Below are positions 1 through 13,049 of a stretch of DNA of 64,000 nucleotides, in pieces. Location: positions 124,001 to 188,000 of the forward strand of contig FWCC01000162.1 in the NCBI GenBank assembly GCA_900169235.1, in the 5' to 3' direction. A model generated the notes under the pieces. It had not been told where the DNA came from, ran no database searches, and was given only the letters and a program-made list of their open reading frames with translations. The DNA is from Zarea fungicola. Taxonomy: Eukaryota; Ascomycota; Sordariomycetes; Hypocreales; Cordycipitaceae. Numbering within the stretch: position 1 is the stretch's first letter; every line of letters begins with the position of its first letter. Made by a program: the position numbers and the translations under genes.

Positions 1-1932
1 TTTCAGTCCGTGAGAACGACATTCTTTGCCTGCTCGAGTCCGAACGTGAAGCCAGACGTCTGCGATAAACGGTGTTGGTGGTGTATGATGATGACGACGA
101 CGCGCGAGAGGATGAAACAATTACAAAAGGGAGCAGGTCGTTCCGGGATTTTTTTCTGAGCTTTTGGTCGAATGAGATTTTCTCGAGTCGAAATCTCTGG
201 AGTTGCGATTCTGGACAATTGGTGTCTTGACTGAATTAAAAAAAAGGAAAGCAAGGTGTCAATAGCATAACCGGCTGGCTGCCCGGTCGGAAATACCTAA
301 ACTCAAATCACAAACATTTCAAACCACGACCCGAACACGAGCGAGATATGCGTGAGGTATGACGTGAGGCATGATGTGGAGGGATATGCTGTCTATTGAG
401 GCTGGCAGAAATCAAGATGCAAAGTTGCATAGTGTCAGGAGAGTGCGAGGATAGCCGTCGGTGTCTCTTGAATTGTAAAGTGTCTGGATATATGTCTCCG
501 TTTGTGATGATATCTACGGTGCGGCAGAGCCGTGTGTCGGTCTCGCAGTGGTGCCGTGCATCAGTCAGTGCGTCTCGGCTGCCATGTAAGAAAGCATCTG
601 ACGGGCTCATATTCCTGGAATCATCATGCAGTGAGTGATGTGAGTTATGGATATTTGAACTGGCGATTTTATTGTTCTGCTGCGCCTTTTCTTGCTTGTT
701 CGGAGCGATGGGCTGTGAGAGTGAGGTCATTAAACTATGTGTGGGTGACTATGGCTAATAATCAGTCCTTGAGGATATTTGCATATTTGCACATCTGACG
801 TCTTGTATGAATGTGCTGAGAGTCCCGGAGTCTCCAGTTCTTCGTTCTGCAGGGAAATGGATGAACCAGGTATTAGTTACCTGTGGCTAACTACCTAGTA
901 CCTAAGTACCTACCTCTACCTACCTAGGTACAACTACGTAGGTACTACTAGGTAGGTACTTACCTATAGGCTATGGGTAGATGACGCGCCAGGAAGAGGA
1001 AAAGGCTGCCCTCGTACCTTTATAACTAAATCCATGCACACTAATAACTCAATTTTGAGAATTCACTGGTGTCTGGGGAGCACTCACCGTAGGCCGCCAT
1101 CATAGTGCCATGGTGCATCTATTTTGGACCACAGGACGCGTCTGCGCCACGATTCTGCAGCGTACCTTTTTTTTTCTGGTTTGGAAAGGCTCTCGGCATT
1201 AGTGCCCAAGTAGCACATGGGTGGATCTGGGCCGCCAGTGGTTAGAGGAGCTAGTCCCGAGGTACTTCAGTACTACCAACCTTCCTGTAACAATCCACCA
1301 AATTATATTGTACCCAGTGCTACCATCGAGTCGTCAAATTATCCACCCGCCCACTGAACATTGCCCCTGAAAAGGCTACGAACACCCTAAAAGCCCCCCC
1401 CCGGCTCGTGCCAAGTTTAGTTAAGGCGAACCGTATAAGAGCAGCAGCCCGCGTCATCGTGGCTGAACAACGGAGGAGGAGCAGCCACGCTTCGGCCTTG
1501 GTTTCTTCGCCACTACCTTGCTTTAATTCGTGGCCCGAAGCTTCGCTGCCCAGGGTGTCATTCGGCCCCCTCGTCACTCTTCCCCCCCCCTTGACCTGCG
1601 TGCGACTCTTTCGCATTCCCATTTACTGCTTGGGCCTCTCTTTTTCAAGATACTGGCGCAGGTTGCGCATTGAACCCGCGCCTGCCTCCCATTCACCAGC
1701 TCATCAGCGTCCCATCATCCAGTGGCTGGCGGCGCCCGCCCTTTTTAAGCGCCCCGAACCCCGGTTGTCCTGTCCTTACTCCTCGACGGCCGTTGTTTCG
1801 CACGACGAGGGATGCAAAGATAAAGACGGCGACCAAAAGTAATCTTGACGAAATCCCCCCCTCCCATTGCAGTGCGGGCAGGGATAAATAAAGAAGCGGC
1901 TCACCCCGCCAAAGCTAATCAGGACACGAACC
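1..1932. other. intergenic region and promoter of the Rgd1-like gene
   Basis: I see no supportable gene here. The open frames are short, overlap one another on both strands and lack recognisable domains. The segment around 880-965 is a TACCTAGGTA-type repeat. From about 1380 to 1930 the plus strand is rich in C and T with several C runs, as is common in promoters and 5' leaders of filamentous ascomycetes. It leads directly into the start codon at 1933. Confidence 0.6.
880..968. repeat. TACCTAGGTA-type short repeat with 12-bp inverted arms
   Basis: The segment is built from reiterated ACCTA/TAGGT units. The 12-mer AAGTACCTACCT at 904-915 is matched by its exact reverse complement AGGTAGGTACTT at 950-961, so the block can fold into a hairpin with a 34-nt loop that contains further complementary units. 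Related ACCTAGGTA blocks occur at about 11420-11490. Confidence 0.75.
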
Positions 1933-4900
1933 ATGTCGTCCGACTTTCGCGGTCCAAGCGGCGACGATACCTTGCCTGGGCCGCCACAACAGCCTCAGCA
2001 ATCGCACCTCGCCTCGCCGACTGGTTTGCCTTCGGAAGGCAATATCGACATACCGTCTACGTTCGACAGGGAAAAGCCCGCCGACGCCAATGCCCACTCC
2101 AGTGATGACAAGAGCGCGGAGCGAGATGGTCCAGACACCACGGCTTCCCCAGCGACTGCTTTTGTGCCTGACGCTTTTGACCCAAGTCCCGCTGACGCGG
2201 CGCTGTTGAAGCAGGTTAATGATGTGCTAACCTCTGGGGTAATGCGACTGGCAATATGCGAATTGAAGCTGGTTCCATGCTAACCCTGCGCAGATTGGCA
2301 TCGTGACGCTCTTGAACCGCCTCAAGCAGAGTATAGCTTCCGCAAAGGTACTGATTCTACCCGATATTCTTCTGCTACTCAATGCTAACCTGCCCTTCTA
2401 GGAATTTGCCACTTTCCTTAAGAAGCGAGCCATCCTCGAAGATGACTATGCGCAGAGCCTGAAGAAGCTTTGTCGCACAACCCAGGAGAACATGCGGCGA
2501 GCTGATCATCGCCAAGGCAGCTTTGCTCAGTCCTACGATGAAATGATGTACATTCATGACCGTATGGCAGAGAATGGTATTCAATTTGCCGCTTCTCTCC
2601 ACCAAATGCACGAAGACTTGGTCGAACTGGCCAACAGCTCAGAGCGCGGCAGAAAAACCTGGAAGTCCAATGGCCTTGCTGCCGAGCAAAGAGTGATAGA
2701 TCTCGAGCAAACAATGCGCAAGAGCAAGGCGAAATACGACTCCTTGGCTGAAGAATATGATAGAGCTAGAACTGGCGAGGGAAAGCAGGGTGGAAAGGTT
2801 CTCGGCGCCTTCAAAGCCCACAAGTCTGCCGCGCAGCAAGAGGAAGACTTGCTTAGAAAAGTCCAGAACGCCGATCAAACATACAACAGCCATGTCCAGA
2901 CATTACAGACGGAGAAGTCGCAGCTCGAGACGACCCATCGCCCAGTGGCGGTCAAGACTCTCCAAGGGTTGGTCTCTGAGACTGACGCCGCCACCACGCT
3001 GCAGATGCAAAAATTCGGTCAGTTGACTACGGCGAACGTGACTTCATCTTACTGTAGTTAGTGCTAACCCTTTTTATAGCGGCATTCAACGAGAAGCTCC
3101 TTCTCGGCAATGGCTTGATTATATATCCATTCGAGAACCAGCCGGGAGATGCCACTCCTCAGCCCCGAAGCCTTCGCCAAGCCGTTGCATCCATCAACAA
3201 CGAGCGTGACGTGAACGAATTTGTTTCTGCACAGCTTTCCAGGGTGCAACCAGCTGCTGAGCTCAAGTATGAAAAGAACCCATTGCTTAAAACCCACCAG
3301 TCACCCGTGACGGGTAGACCCAATAGCCAGCCATTCGCTCAGGCAGGTGCACAGGGCTCTACCAATTCTTTTCGTCCAGTGAACCAACCAGGTGGTGGGT
3401 TTTCTGGCCCCAGTCCACAACAGCCGCAGTCAATGGGAACTCGAACCAGCACTGGCAACTTTAACGAGCCTGGTGGCCCCGGAAGCCCCATGAGCGTGGT
3501 CTCTCCCCAGAGCCTCTCGGGGCCTCCCGGCGCTACCCACGGTGTGGGTGGCAGTAGGCCGCAAGGTGGACGTCCAGGCCAACCAAGGCCCTACGGTGAG
3601 CAGATGAACCAACAGCATACTCGCAGCTTCAGTCAAGGCAACCCACTCAGCCAGGCTAGGCCCCATGGACCAGTGCCGCAGCAATTTGGCGGACGCGGCG
3701 GACCTCCTCCTCAGCAAGGACCAATGCGGTATGGAAACGAAAAAGCAGGGGCTCCTCAGCTTGGCGCTCTGCCATTCCAGAACAATGCGCCTCCAGGGCC
3801 GTCAGACTGGTCGCACCAAAATCAACCACCGTTCGCGGCTCTTAGCCAGGGTGGCTTGCCACCGCCAAACCAGCTGCCTTCTGGCTCTTCAGACGCAATG
3901 ATGCACCAGCAACGGATTTCGCAAGGGCAACCACCCGGCTACGAGACGCCTTCTCAATCGGAAGAAAAGATAATTCCACCGGGAGTATTTGGCATTGACC
4001 TTGAGGATTTGGAAAAGCGGGATGGTATAGCTCTCCCAATGGTTGTATTACAGTGCATCAACGCCGTGAACCTGTATGGCCTTGGTGGTGAAGGCCTCTA
4101 CCGTCTCTCTGGGTCTTACAATCAAATTAACAGGCTCAAGAGCTCATTTGATGCCTCTTGGAGTAAGTTTCAACTTGATCGCTTGTCTGAACCCGAGCCG
4201 GACACCCCTTTTGTACTAATACTGGAAAACAGACAATCCACATAATCCCACGCTGGACTTTAGAGACCCGGATAACTTCTACCACGACATCAACAATGTC
4301 ACGGGTCTCTTGAAACAATTCTTGCTTCAACTTCCTAACCCTCTTATGCGAGCGCAAAACTACTTTGTCCTCATGTACGCAGCAAGTACGTATCCATCCA
4401 CCCCCGACTTGTCCACTATAGGATCAAAGTAGAGGATGTAAAGCTAATCTTGAAACCCATTTTACTTAAAATGAAAAGAGAAAGCAGACGAGAATATACG
4501 TCGTGATACATTGCATGCCATCATCAATACTCTACCTGAATCTCACTACGCAATTCTGCGTGCGCTGGCATTCCACTTCGCCCGCGTCACGCTTCATGAG
4601 AAGGCAGATGATGGAAAGAAAAAGTTGGACGCGACAGGGTTAGCCATGATCCTTGCCCCAACACTCATCGGTCCCTGTCCCGATCCGCAGAAAACGGAGA
4701 ACATGGTACAACCTAGTGCAGAGCTCATGGACCCCAGCAAAGATCCGAATGCCCCCGCTAAAGCCCCCAATGCCACTGCTGGCTCTCAACATCCCACTCA
4801 AGAAACAATAGCCTCCAGTTCCGAGCCCAAAGATCCTTCTTCTACATCTGAAGACTCTAATTCTGCACCCAAAGCGCCGAAACCCGGTGAAGAATATTCG

Positions 4901-4975
4901 GAGATGGCATGGCAGATTGTCGCGATTCGAACAATTTTAGAGAAGACGTTTGAAATTTTTGAATCTGATGTTTGA
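1933..4975 (+). CDS. rgd1: Rgd1-like Rho GTPase-activating protein (F-BAR + RhoGAP)
   Basis: Exons 1933-2238, 2294-2347, 2402-3017, 3080-4162, 4233-4385 and 4488-4975 give 899 residues; all five introns have GT-AG ends and the joined length is a multiple of three. Residues about 75-330 form an F-BAR-like coiled coil (LLNRLKQSI, FATFLKKRAILEDDYAQSL). Residues about 340-610 are a Pro/Gln/Gly-rich linker. The RhoGAP domain starts at about residue 620 (PPGVFGIDLEDL) and carries the arginine-finger motif GEGLYRLSG. A low-complexity Pro/Ser/Lys insert lies between LIGPCPDPQKTENM and the final helix. In yeast, Rgd1 is a membrane-binding GAP for Rho3/Rho4 acting in polarity and wall signalling; that role is inferred here from the same architecture. 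It converges on MED12. Confidence 0.92.
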
Positions 4976-5990
4976 ATCTGACAAGACTCGGAAATACAAT
5001 CCCTCGCGGCAAGCCTTCATTTCGCGCTGGATTTCTGCGCCTCTCGTTTTTGGTTACTATGCAGGAGGGACAAAAGTGGGAATATTTCAGCCAAAAATAT
5101 TTCATCTGGGGTGTTTCTTTCTTGTTTCATATCTCATCACATCATCGTCACTGTCTCACTTTATTACGAGATGTATATATGTCTAGCTTCATTGTAGTAC
5201 GGCGTCATGATGCTGGTTTTCGATCACGTCATTAGCATTTCCTTTTGTTTTTATTATTATTTTCAGATAACTTAATTGTGAACAAGAAACGTAGAAAAAG
5301 AAGGAGGTACCTTTTCATTAATGATATTCGGTTCTTTTCAATAGTGACTTTGGACGCGGTAGGTAAAATGCATGCAGTTTGAACTTTTGTTCTGTCTACT
5401 ATGAAGAAGAGTAATAGTAACGAGTATTTTAAGACAAAAAAATATATCAACGGAAACAAGGCACCAGCATACCCAAACCACGCGCCTCATATGCGTCCCA
5501 TGTTATGCATTTCCTCCAATGCCAGTGTTCGTTCCATAAAAGGTACAGCTTCATTTAAAGTGTCTTGACGCCAAGCGATGAAGAGCAGTGCCACATTCTC
5601 TTCTCACATGTGGATGAAGAAGAATATATCAAAAATTGCCAGAAAATAATGAATGAAAATAAAGTAAAGGGAGACGAATTCTCCCAGTTTCCTCACTCTG
5701 AAGGGAAGGCTCGTGTCCGACAAATCCTTCAACCTGAAAAACATGATAAATACATAATACTCAAAAACGCCGAACCCATCCACAGCCAATTTAATGGTGG
5801 TGGCTGAACACAAAAAGAAAAGATGTGATACATAAGAGAAAAACAAATGTGGTAAAAGAAAACAAGGGAATTTGTAAAGGCGTAATTCATGACAATGTAG
5901 TATGCTGTGAGTTATTGATGGACGGGTATGGATCGTTCATATCCGTTTCAAAAAAAGTTAAATAAAAAGGCGAGATATTCCAGCAAGAAT
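4976..5990. other. convergent intergenic region between the Rgd1-like gene and MED12
   Basis: This is about 1 kb of AT-rich DNA holding the 3' ends of two convergent genes. The only longer open frames (around 5565-5846) overlap on opposite strands and show no domain. I see nothing else here. Confidence 0.6.
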
Positions 5991-8900
5991 TTACTGGATC
6001 TTGATGGCCTCGAACAGACCAAGAGACAGGCTCGTGTCATTCTCGCCTAGGTTGGGCGTGGGTTCGCTGAGGGCCTCCCACCGTCGTAGGGTGAAGTTAC
6101 TGTATCGCTCCTGCAGCGTCGGGCCGATGCCATACATGGCACCAAGACCACGGGCTGCGGCGCTCAAAGGCACGGCGGACTTGTCCCTGTGAGCGAGCAT
6201 TAGGTTGTCTGCGGCTGTTGGTCGCGGCGCGCTAAACAGGTAATAGATACGCGTGTCCGATGTGCCCCGTGAGGAGCCGGCGGCCGGAATGGCGACTGAA
6301 CTCGCAAGCACGTTTCGTGCACAGTGCTGCCGCAGGTCGTCGGGCAGCGCATCGACGAGCAGGAGCGCAATGTCGAATACCTGCTGCGAGAGCTTGCTGG
6401 CGGGCGGCAGGCCTTGCTGAGACTCAAGCGCAAAGAGAATACCACAGAGGACGAAGACAATGCGCGCTCTGGCTTCGTGATTGGCTGCCGGGGCCAGGTT
6501 TCCGACAGCCTTGCTGGCGGCGGATGGCCCCGGCGTGGCTGCAGGCACCGGTATGTCAGCTGACGACGACGATATGCTGTGGAGGGTGATGAAGCGAAGC
6601 AAAGCGGGAAGCCAATCCTTGCGGACAGCTTCCTGTGCGGCAGACAGGGCTGGATCATTCACAGTGATAATCTCCGAAAGGTCTGTGAGTTTGTCGACCA
6701 GTGTCGAAGTCAGCTGCGCGGATTTGGAGGGCGGCTGGCCAGAAATGATGGCCTCAATTACACCCAGCAAATTCTTGGCAAGCTGAATGCGATCTTCGCT
6801 CGTAGCAAGCTCGACAAAGTTGGACGCCTTGGAGGATGGAATCATGTCGAGAAAGCGGCCATGCGCCTGTGTTCGTAAATGCTGCGTAATATCGTCGCTG
6901 AGGCTAGGCAGCATGCCAGTCCACATTATGTTACGTGCTTCAATAGCACTGTCCATTGCCCTCGCAAATACGTCAAATTGCGATTCCAGCTGCTCGGCAT
7001 TGGGGCTATTGCACTGTTGACTATCTCGCGCAAGGGAAAGCTCCATGTTGAGACTGAGCTGGCAGAATGGCATAGTAAGCCCGTTAGCCAGGCCCAGAAT
7101 CTTGTCAAACGAAGAGCTTTGTACATTCTCATCACCAGGTGTCAACAGCTTTGCAGTTATAGTCCTAATCAAAGCGGACGCCTCGGGTACGAGATCTTTG
7201 ATGCTGAGAGCCTCTGCGGCGGCTGTTGAGTTGCCCACAACAAGGAAACGCAGCGCTTCTAGAACATCGTCTTGGTAACTGCGATCCTCAAGAGGAAGTG
7301 TCGGAACTGTATGGTGACGGCGTAAAATTGAGTATTCCTGGACTGCATTGCGGATCAAAATCAAAAGCGCCAGCGAGTTCTCTAGTTGCGCTGAGTGCTG
7401 ATATACGACAAAGCGGTAGGATTCCTCTATTGTCAGGGGATTCCCTTTGGGCAGTTTGCGCAAAATGAGCTGCAACAGCTCTTCTAGATAGACAGCGGAG
7501 CCAGACGGTCGTCCAGAGTTGAGAGCGGGAACATCCGCGGCGATGGGAGCGGCATTGGCAGTATGCAGGAGTGCGCCCATGGTCAAGCAGCCCAAGCTGA
7601 CAAGGAGCGGGAGCAGCTCAAGCAGGGGCTGGCGCTCCTTGAGTGATCGAATGTGGCTGATCCAATCACTCATTAGCTTGTCAAAATGAAGCGCATCAAA
7701 TATTCGCAGCCGGGCAAGAAGTGAGGCATATACTCTGCGACTCGCGTCCAGTTTGTTCCATCCAGCTTCGAGTCGGGGGACAATGTTACGGAACAGACGA
7801 TTCATGGTTGGGTGGTCGACACTGTTTCCAGCTGCAAGCATTCTCTCAATCTGCTCGGATACCTCGCCCTCGGGACCCTGCGCTTGGTTTACCATGTTGT
7901 CGGAGACCGGAGAACATGCATCGATAGGGTTGCTGCGATCAGTTTGTGTGAGCTCCTGCTGTAGAGTTTTGGCCATTTCCTGGTGGTTTGGCATCCGCTG
8001 CGCCAGCGCTGCCAAGGCAGCAAGTAGGGGGCGTGCAACGAGGCCATATTCACGGCTAACCAGTTTTAGACGATCGACATAGAGAATAAAAAGGTCATCT
8101 GTAATGCCGATTGCAAGGAATACGCGCAAATTAACGTTGATCGTGTCGACTGAGGCAGCGAGAACTTCAATGTTGGCCGCCTTTGAGTAGCTCATAATAA
8201 TATCTGCAAGCATGGAAAAGTCCCCCGTCGCTTCGAGGATGGTACGAATCGACGTGAAGGCGGCAAGAGACACCTGGGTATTGAGGCGTGCGGACGGTAG
8301 GCTTTGAACGGCATTGCGGAGATGAGCCCCCACGGCGCTTTTCAGTGCAAAGCTGCTGTGCTTGATGCGGTTGAGAAGCTTGCGCAGCGGAATAATGCGG
8401 GCGGGTAGCATCTCGTACCCGTCTTCTTCAATGGGTAGACCAACAGTCTGGTCGATGCATTTAATGGCAATCTCAATGTCACGGTCTTCGTCAGCAACAT
8501 TGTAATTGGCAGCGCGGCGCAGTAAGTTGGCGCGGTCCATTTTTCGATCCTCTGGCATGCAATAGACTGGTAGTTCGACCAAGAGCCTTGACGCGCATGG
8601 GCCAGTTTCTTCAATATCAGCAGCACTGTGGCAGTTGCCTCGAGCAATCAGCCACTGCATGTATCGAGAGACTGAAAAGTGACCGGTTCTCGTAAGCTCC
8701 ACCACTAGTCGATAGACCGCGTGCTTGCGGGCTACATCATCTGGTAGTATAGAGTCAAGAGTATCAAGAATTGCGCCAGTGGCATTGGCCCGAATGGAGC
8801 TCCAAGAACGTAGCAAGTTGGAGGCTGTGTACACTTTTTCGAGACCAGGGCGATGAAATGACGTGGCCCACTCCATGACAGTCTTAAGGATCTGCGTCTT

Positions 8901-10774
8901 GTCTTCTGAGGCAGACCAGCAGTTGGAAAGAGTTTCTCGATCGACTGGGCCATACAGAGTACTGTCAAGAAGCCTCACCAGGTGCTCTTTGCCATCGAGC
9001 GGCGGGGAAGCGGTACTTGAGACCAGAAGTTCTGAATTTCTTAGATTTATGGCGCGATATGCTCGTTGCAAATGTTGTTCGTCGGCCGGGAGGAAGGCGG
9101 CAAGGCAATCGCGGTATTTGAGCCATTGAAGGGGCTGAATAAAGCCCTCAGGGTTATCCTCAACAAGGGACTTGAGTAGAGCCACGAGTTGATTCGATAG
9201 CGGCAGTAAAATATCTCTGTCCGGGTCGGTGAATATCTGGCACAGAAGTTAATCGGGGTGCATTTGTTGAGTTTGAGGAGGAGTGGCATACATTATTGAG
9301 GTGGTTAAGAAGCGCAAATGTAAGTCGACGGCCTGGTCTCCTAGACCGGAGGATGTCTGTCCAGCATATTTGGGCAATCAAGATAGATAGTGGAAGTTTG
9401 GTTTGTGGGCAATTTTCCAAGCCGGAGACGATCCAGTCTAGGTAATGGTCGCGGTCTAGCAGGTGATCATTGTATAAGACGGTGGCAAGACGGATTCTGT
9501 GGCCCATCAGCATGTTTGTTCGTGTCAGTGCAATTGGCTTGATCATCAACTTACGAATATGTGACTCTTTGTTTCCAATTCGGCTCGCCAACCGCGGAAA
9601 CAACGGCGTCCACAAACTGTTCGACTACGACAGTCCATTCTCTAATCCATTTGAGCTCGCCTCCCATCACCAAACCGCCAGCGACACCTTTGCGTTTGAA
9701 TGAGCGAATCTCGTTGGCGCCGACGCACTTGGCCAACCAGATGGCACGCTCCGTAGGGACGTTTTTATTGAGACACTGGTCAAGTAGTGTGCGACCGCGA
9801 ACACCATGCGGAATGGTGCGACTGAGGCGTCGGAGGGAAATAGTTGGGTTGGCAAGGTCCTTGAGCCAGACCTCACGCTTTGTGTCGGTGAGGGTGACTC
9901 GTGGTGGTGGTTTGAATGTGGATGGAGCGGTGACCTGGCCACGGTTCCGTCGCTGGTTCAAGACACCCATGAAGATAGTAGACAAGGCGTTGAGGCCGGT
10001 TTTTTGCTTGAGGGATGGGTATACAGCAAGGCGGGCGGACGAGGTTTCATTTTGACTACCACGATCCCAAGTTCCTTTTTGTATAGCCTCGGTGCTCCAT
10101 TCGTCTTCATGATGGCGGCCATTCCAGGGGGAAAAGTCAGCATTACCGGAAAATATACCCTTGTTGAAGGGGTCGCGATGGAGGCTCTCTTGCTTATTGG
10201 TTGTGAGATATCGTGGGGAGGCTGAAGGGACTTGGATGCTATATTGCTTGGGTTTGGAGTCGCGCTTGACAGAGGCGACAGGAGGTGCGGCGGGTTTAGT
10301 ACTGGCAACGAAACGCTGAATAGGGACTCTCCGCTGAGGCATGGGCATGGGTGGGATGGCAGAGTCGGAGTTGGAAGCGCGCGATAGGGCAGGGCTTCGG
10401 TTGCCACTAGCATCGGTACTTGAGTCGGCAGCGCCGGCGCTTTGCGAGATCAGGGAGGGCGTAGCCTGAGGTGAGTCGGTGGAAGGGCCGGGTGTCATAC
10501 TCTGGTCGTTGGAAAGTTCGAGGCGAAGCTTCGACGCGTTTCTTCTCGGGGTTGGGGCATGGCGACTGGCTGTGCTTGCTTGCGAGGAGACGGTGGCGGC
10601 GGCGTCGGCTTGGTCGGCAGGTTGATTGAGGTCGGGGTAGACGTCCCTTCGGACAGGAGAATGCGGCGGGATATGGGTGGATGAAATGGTGCGCTGCTGG
10701 GCCTGCAAAGTCGAGCCGGTGGGCGCCCGCTGCTGGGCTCGTTGGTGGACGCCCATGGAAGTCCTGGAGCTCAT
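5991..10774 (-). CDS. med12: Mediator complex subunit 12 (Srb8)
   Basis: Exons on the minus strand are 10774-9555, 9496-9292 and 9236-5991, giving 1556 residues; the 58- and 55-nt introns have GT-AG ends. Residues 1-280 are a Ser/Pro/Gln-rich leader. The conserved Med12 domain follows (REVWLKDLANPTISLRRL, then GRTLLDQCLNKNVPTERAIW). The block HLLDRDHYLDWIVSGLE is restored only when intron 1 is removed. The rest is an alpha-helical body typical of fungal Med12. Med12 is part of the Cdk8 kinase module that reversibly binds Mediator and mostly represses RNA polymerase II transcription. The start MSSRTSMGVHQR resembles other fungal Med12 N-termini from memory. The sequence appears intact. Confidence 0.93.
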
Positions 10775-11419
10775 GCCGTCGAAGGGAGGAGAGACGCCAT
10801 CCCGGACAAGATGAGGATGCTGGACTGATGAACTGATGGGCGGGGGGAAAGCGAATTGCCAGAGATCAAGACGAGCCCGACTTGTGCTGGGTGCTGTGTA
10901 AAGGTTGGCGCGAAGTTGACGAGGGTTTATGCCGTTGCGGCGGCACAGGGGCGTTGGCTATAACCGGTCGGGGTCGCCGCGCGGGACTTGTTGGGAGAGG
11001 GAGGCGACGGGGAAGCCAGATGTGCGCCGGTTGGTCTGGAAATTACAGGATTGTACACTGCTGGAGTTGGATGACAGCCCGCAATCGATGACTACTCTGC
11101 CGAGGCGAGTTGACAGGAAGATGAATGGGACTGCAGAGTGACTGGGACCTGTCTTGGGAGATGAAGATATCGTGGAGGAAGCGGCACGCGCAGATGGGGA
11201 ATTGATTGGGTGGAGGATGAGAGGTGCCACGGAGCGGTACAGCCAACGAGGTACCTGGTACAGCCGCACCAGTACGAACCTGCAGGGTGGGCACCTTGCC
11301 ACAAGTGGTTACATTGGTTGCGGCGAGCGACGGTGCGGGTACTCGCTACCTGTAGGGACCTTCACTGCTTGTAATATTTAAGACAAGTGCGGGATGTGGC
11401 AGGAGCGTCCTTGTACCAA

Positions 11420-11490
11420 CAGGAGGTACCTAGGTACCTTATTAGGTAGAATTAGGTATTAGGTATTAGGTATTACTCAGGTACCTCTCC
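11420..11490. repeat. TAGGTA-type short repeat
   Basis: The segment contains GGTACCTAGGTACC followed by four near-tandem ATTAGGTA units and a final CAGGTACC. It has the same word composition as the block at 880-968. Confidence 0.6.
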
Positions 11491-12692
11491 GTTTGGTAAT
11501 CCCACCCGAGTACGCATATCTTAGGTAATTCAGGTACAGAATGCCTTTACTGTACAGATGCCACAAAATCAAAATCCAACGCTGAGAATGTAATGTTTTT
11601 TTTTTTCGGGAAACTTGGCTGGGTTTACCTGCAACAAGCACAAATAAACCCACCGACTTGATGGACGGGCGGGAAGAGAAGGTGACAGCACGGAGCAGAT
11701 CGATCTCTACTAGGTAACTACCTGTAGAAGGAGAGGGTGTTGGGGCAAGCCAGGCGCTGAACCGTGCCACTCTCGTCCACTGTAAGACTGCCCCCCAAGT
11801 ATCCGACAGCAAGCACTGTCTGCCTGCTCAGCATCGTGTACCGCGGAGATACTTAGTACCCATCATCTGTCAGCATCGGCTCCATGCCTTCTTTAAGCAA
11901 TTAGGCACCCCGGTTCCAGCAGGCCAACCGCTGAACCTCTGCAATATGTATCGCCCGGAACGGGCCTTCCGTGCCCGGCCAGATGGCGAAACAAGTATAT
12001 CTGAAGTACCTTTGCTCACAAGCAGCGACTGTCTCCCCATCCACCATCCACCACTCACCATCCATCTCATCCTTCCATACCTTTTTCGCTCACATTCTCC
12101 ACCCCTCCTCACCATTTCCCGATGTCACCCTCAACCGGCCGACCAGTGCCTCTGCTCCAATAGGTCAGCCCTTGATGTTTCGGCCTCCATACCTTCCGTG
12201 CCGTGGCAATGGCAAGGTGGCCGACTACCACTTTCCCCCCGTCTTTCCTTCACGACCAAAGATCACGGCTGTTTCGAAGAAACCTGTGGAGTATAGGGTA
12301 TTTCATGAGTAGAGTCAATCAATTTAAGAATGATCCTTTTATTGTCGCGTGCATATCCTGACCAAGATGGCTAGCATGGAAGGTTGGCACATCAATGTTA
12401 AAACTGCAATAGCGACTTCGCCTTTATCGTCCCCATCAGTTCCTTGATACTTCGATTTGCCATATTTAGTGATTTCATGTCTCCTGAACACAAATATAGC
12501 CAGGGCTCTCTTTTACTACAAGCCAACAGACTGCACAACTCAACGAGCAGAACCCACCCACATGAGGCTGACCGAGCCGCAGCTGTACTTATTCTGCCTA
12601 GCATTCATTTAACAAGGACCTGTTTTCTTTCTTAAATATGGGTTTCCTACCGAGTAAGAACCAAATTAGTGTAGATACTATATCAAAAAGCC

Positions 12693-13005
12693 ATGGGGTC
12701 GGTAAGTCACAGGCTACGAGCCAAATTCCGCCCCAACAAGGCTGGACAAACTGCTCCGCGTCTTTCCACTTACGCCAAGCAACAGGCACACCTCAACAAC
12801 ATAATCGCAGCTTTGAGGGGGCATTATATACTGCCTGATTCATCAGCTGCGGTCCTTGATGCCGCATCTGCGAGAACGGTATAATATAGCAGGCAAGCAG
12901 CTGCTTGAGAATGCTAATATCTCAGTTGCCTTGAGCGACATCTTCGAGCGGATACGACTCCTGCCACTGCAGTTGGAGATCGTTGAAGCCGGCTTTTATT
13001 CGTAG
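12693..13005 (+). pseudogene. degenerate coding relic in two frames
   Basis: From 12693 a frame reads LRAKFRPNKAGQTAPRL and onward to a TAA at about 12883. An overlapping frame from about 12812 continues with protein-like composition (LREHY-type helix, then LENANISVALSDIFERI) to a TAG at 13003-13005. The apparent continuity across a frame change suggests a decayed gene or transposon fragment. I do not recognise the family. The alternative is chance open frames. Confidence 0.3.
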
Positions 13006-13049
13006 TGGCCTAACGCTTTGAGTGATCCCTCGTGATTCTCTAAATGGCA

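Noticed and set aside
308..730. 140-codon minus-strand frame
   Set aside because: It is rich in His and Ser from a low-complexity composition, overlaps plus-strand frames, and has no domain or splice context.
1408..1842. 144-codon plus-strand frame upstream of the Rgd1-like gene
   Set aside because: It lies in C-rich promoter DNA, overlaps a minus-strand frame, and has biased composition without any motif.
5565..5846. 80-codon frames on both strands between the Rgd1-like gene and MED12
   Set aside because: They overlap each other, are AT-driven, and lie in the 3' flanks of two convergent genes.
11946..12312. two overlapping frames of 116 and 113 codons
   Set aside because: CT-rich DNA keeps both frames open; no conserved motif and no plausible gene structure.
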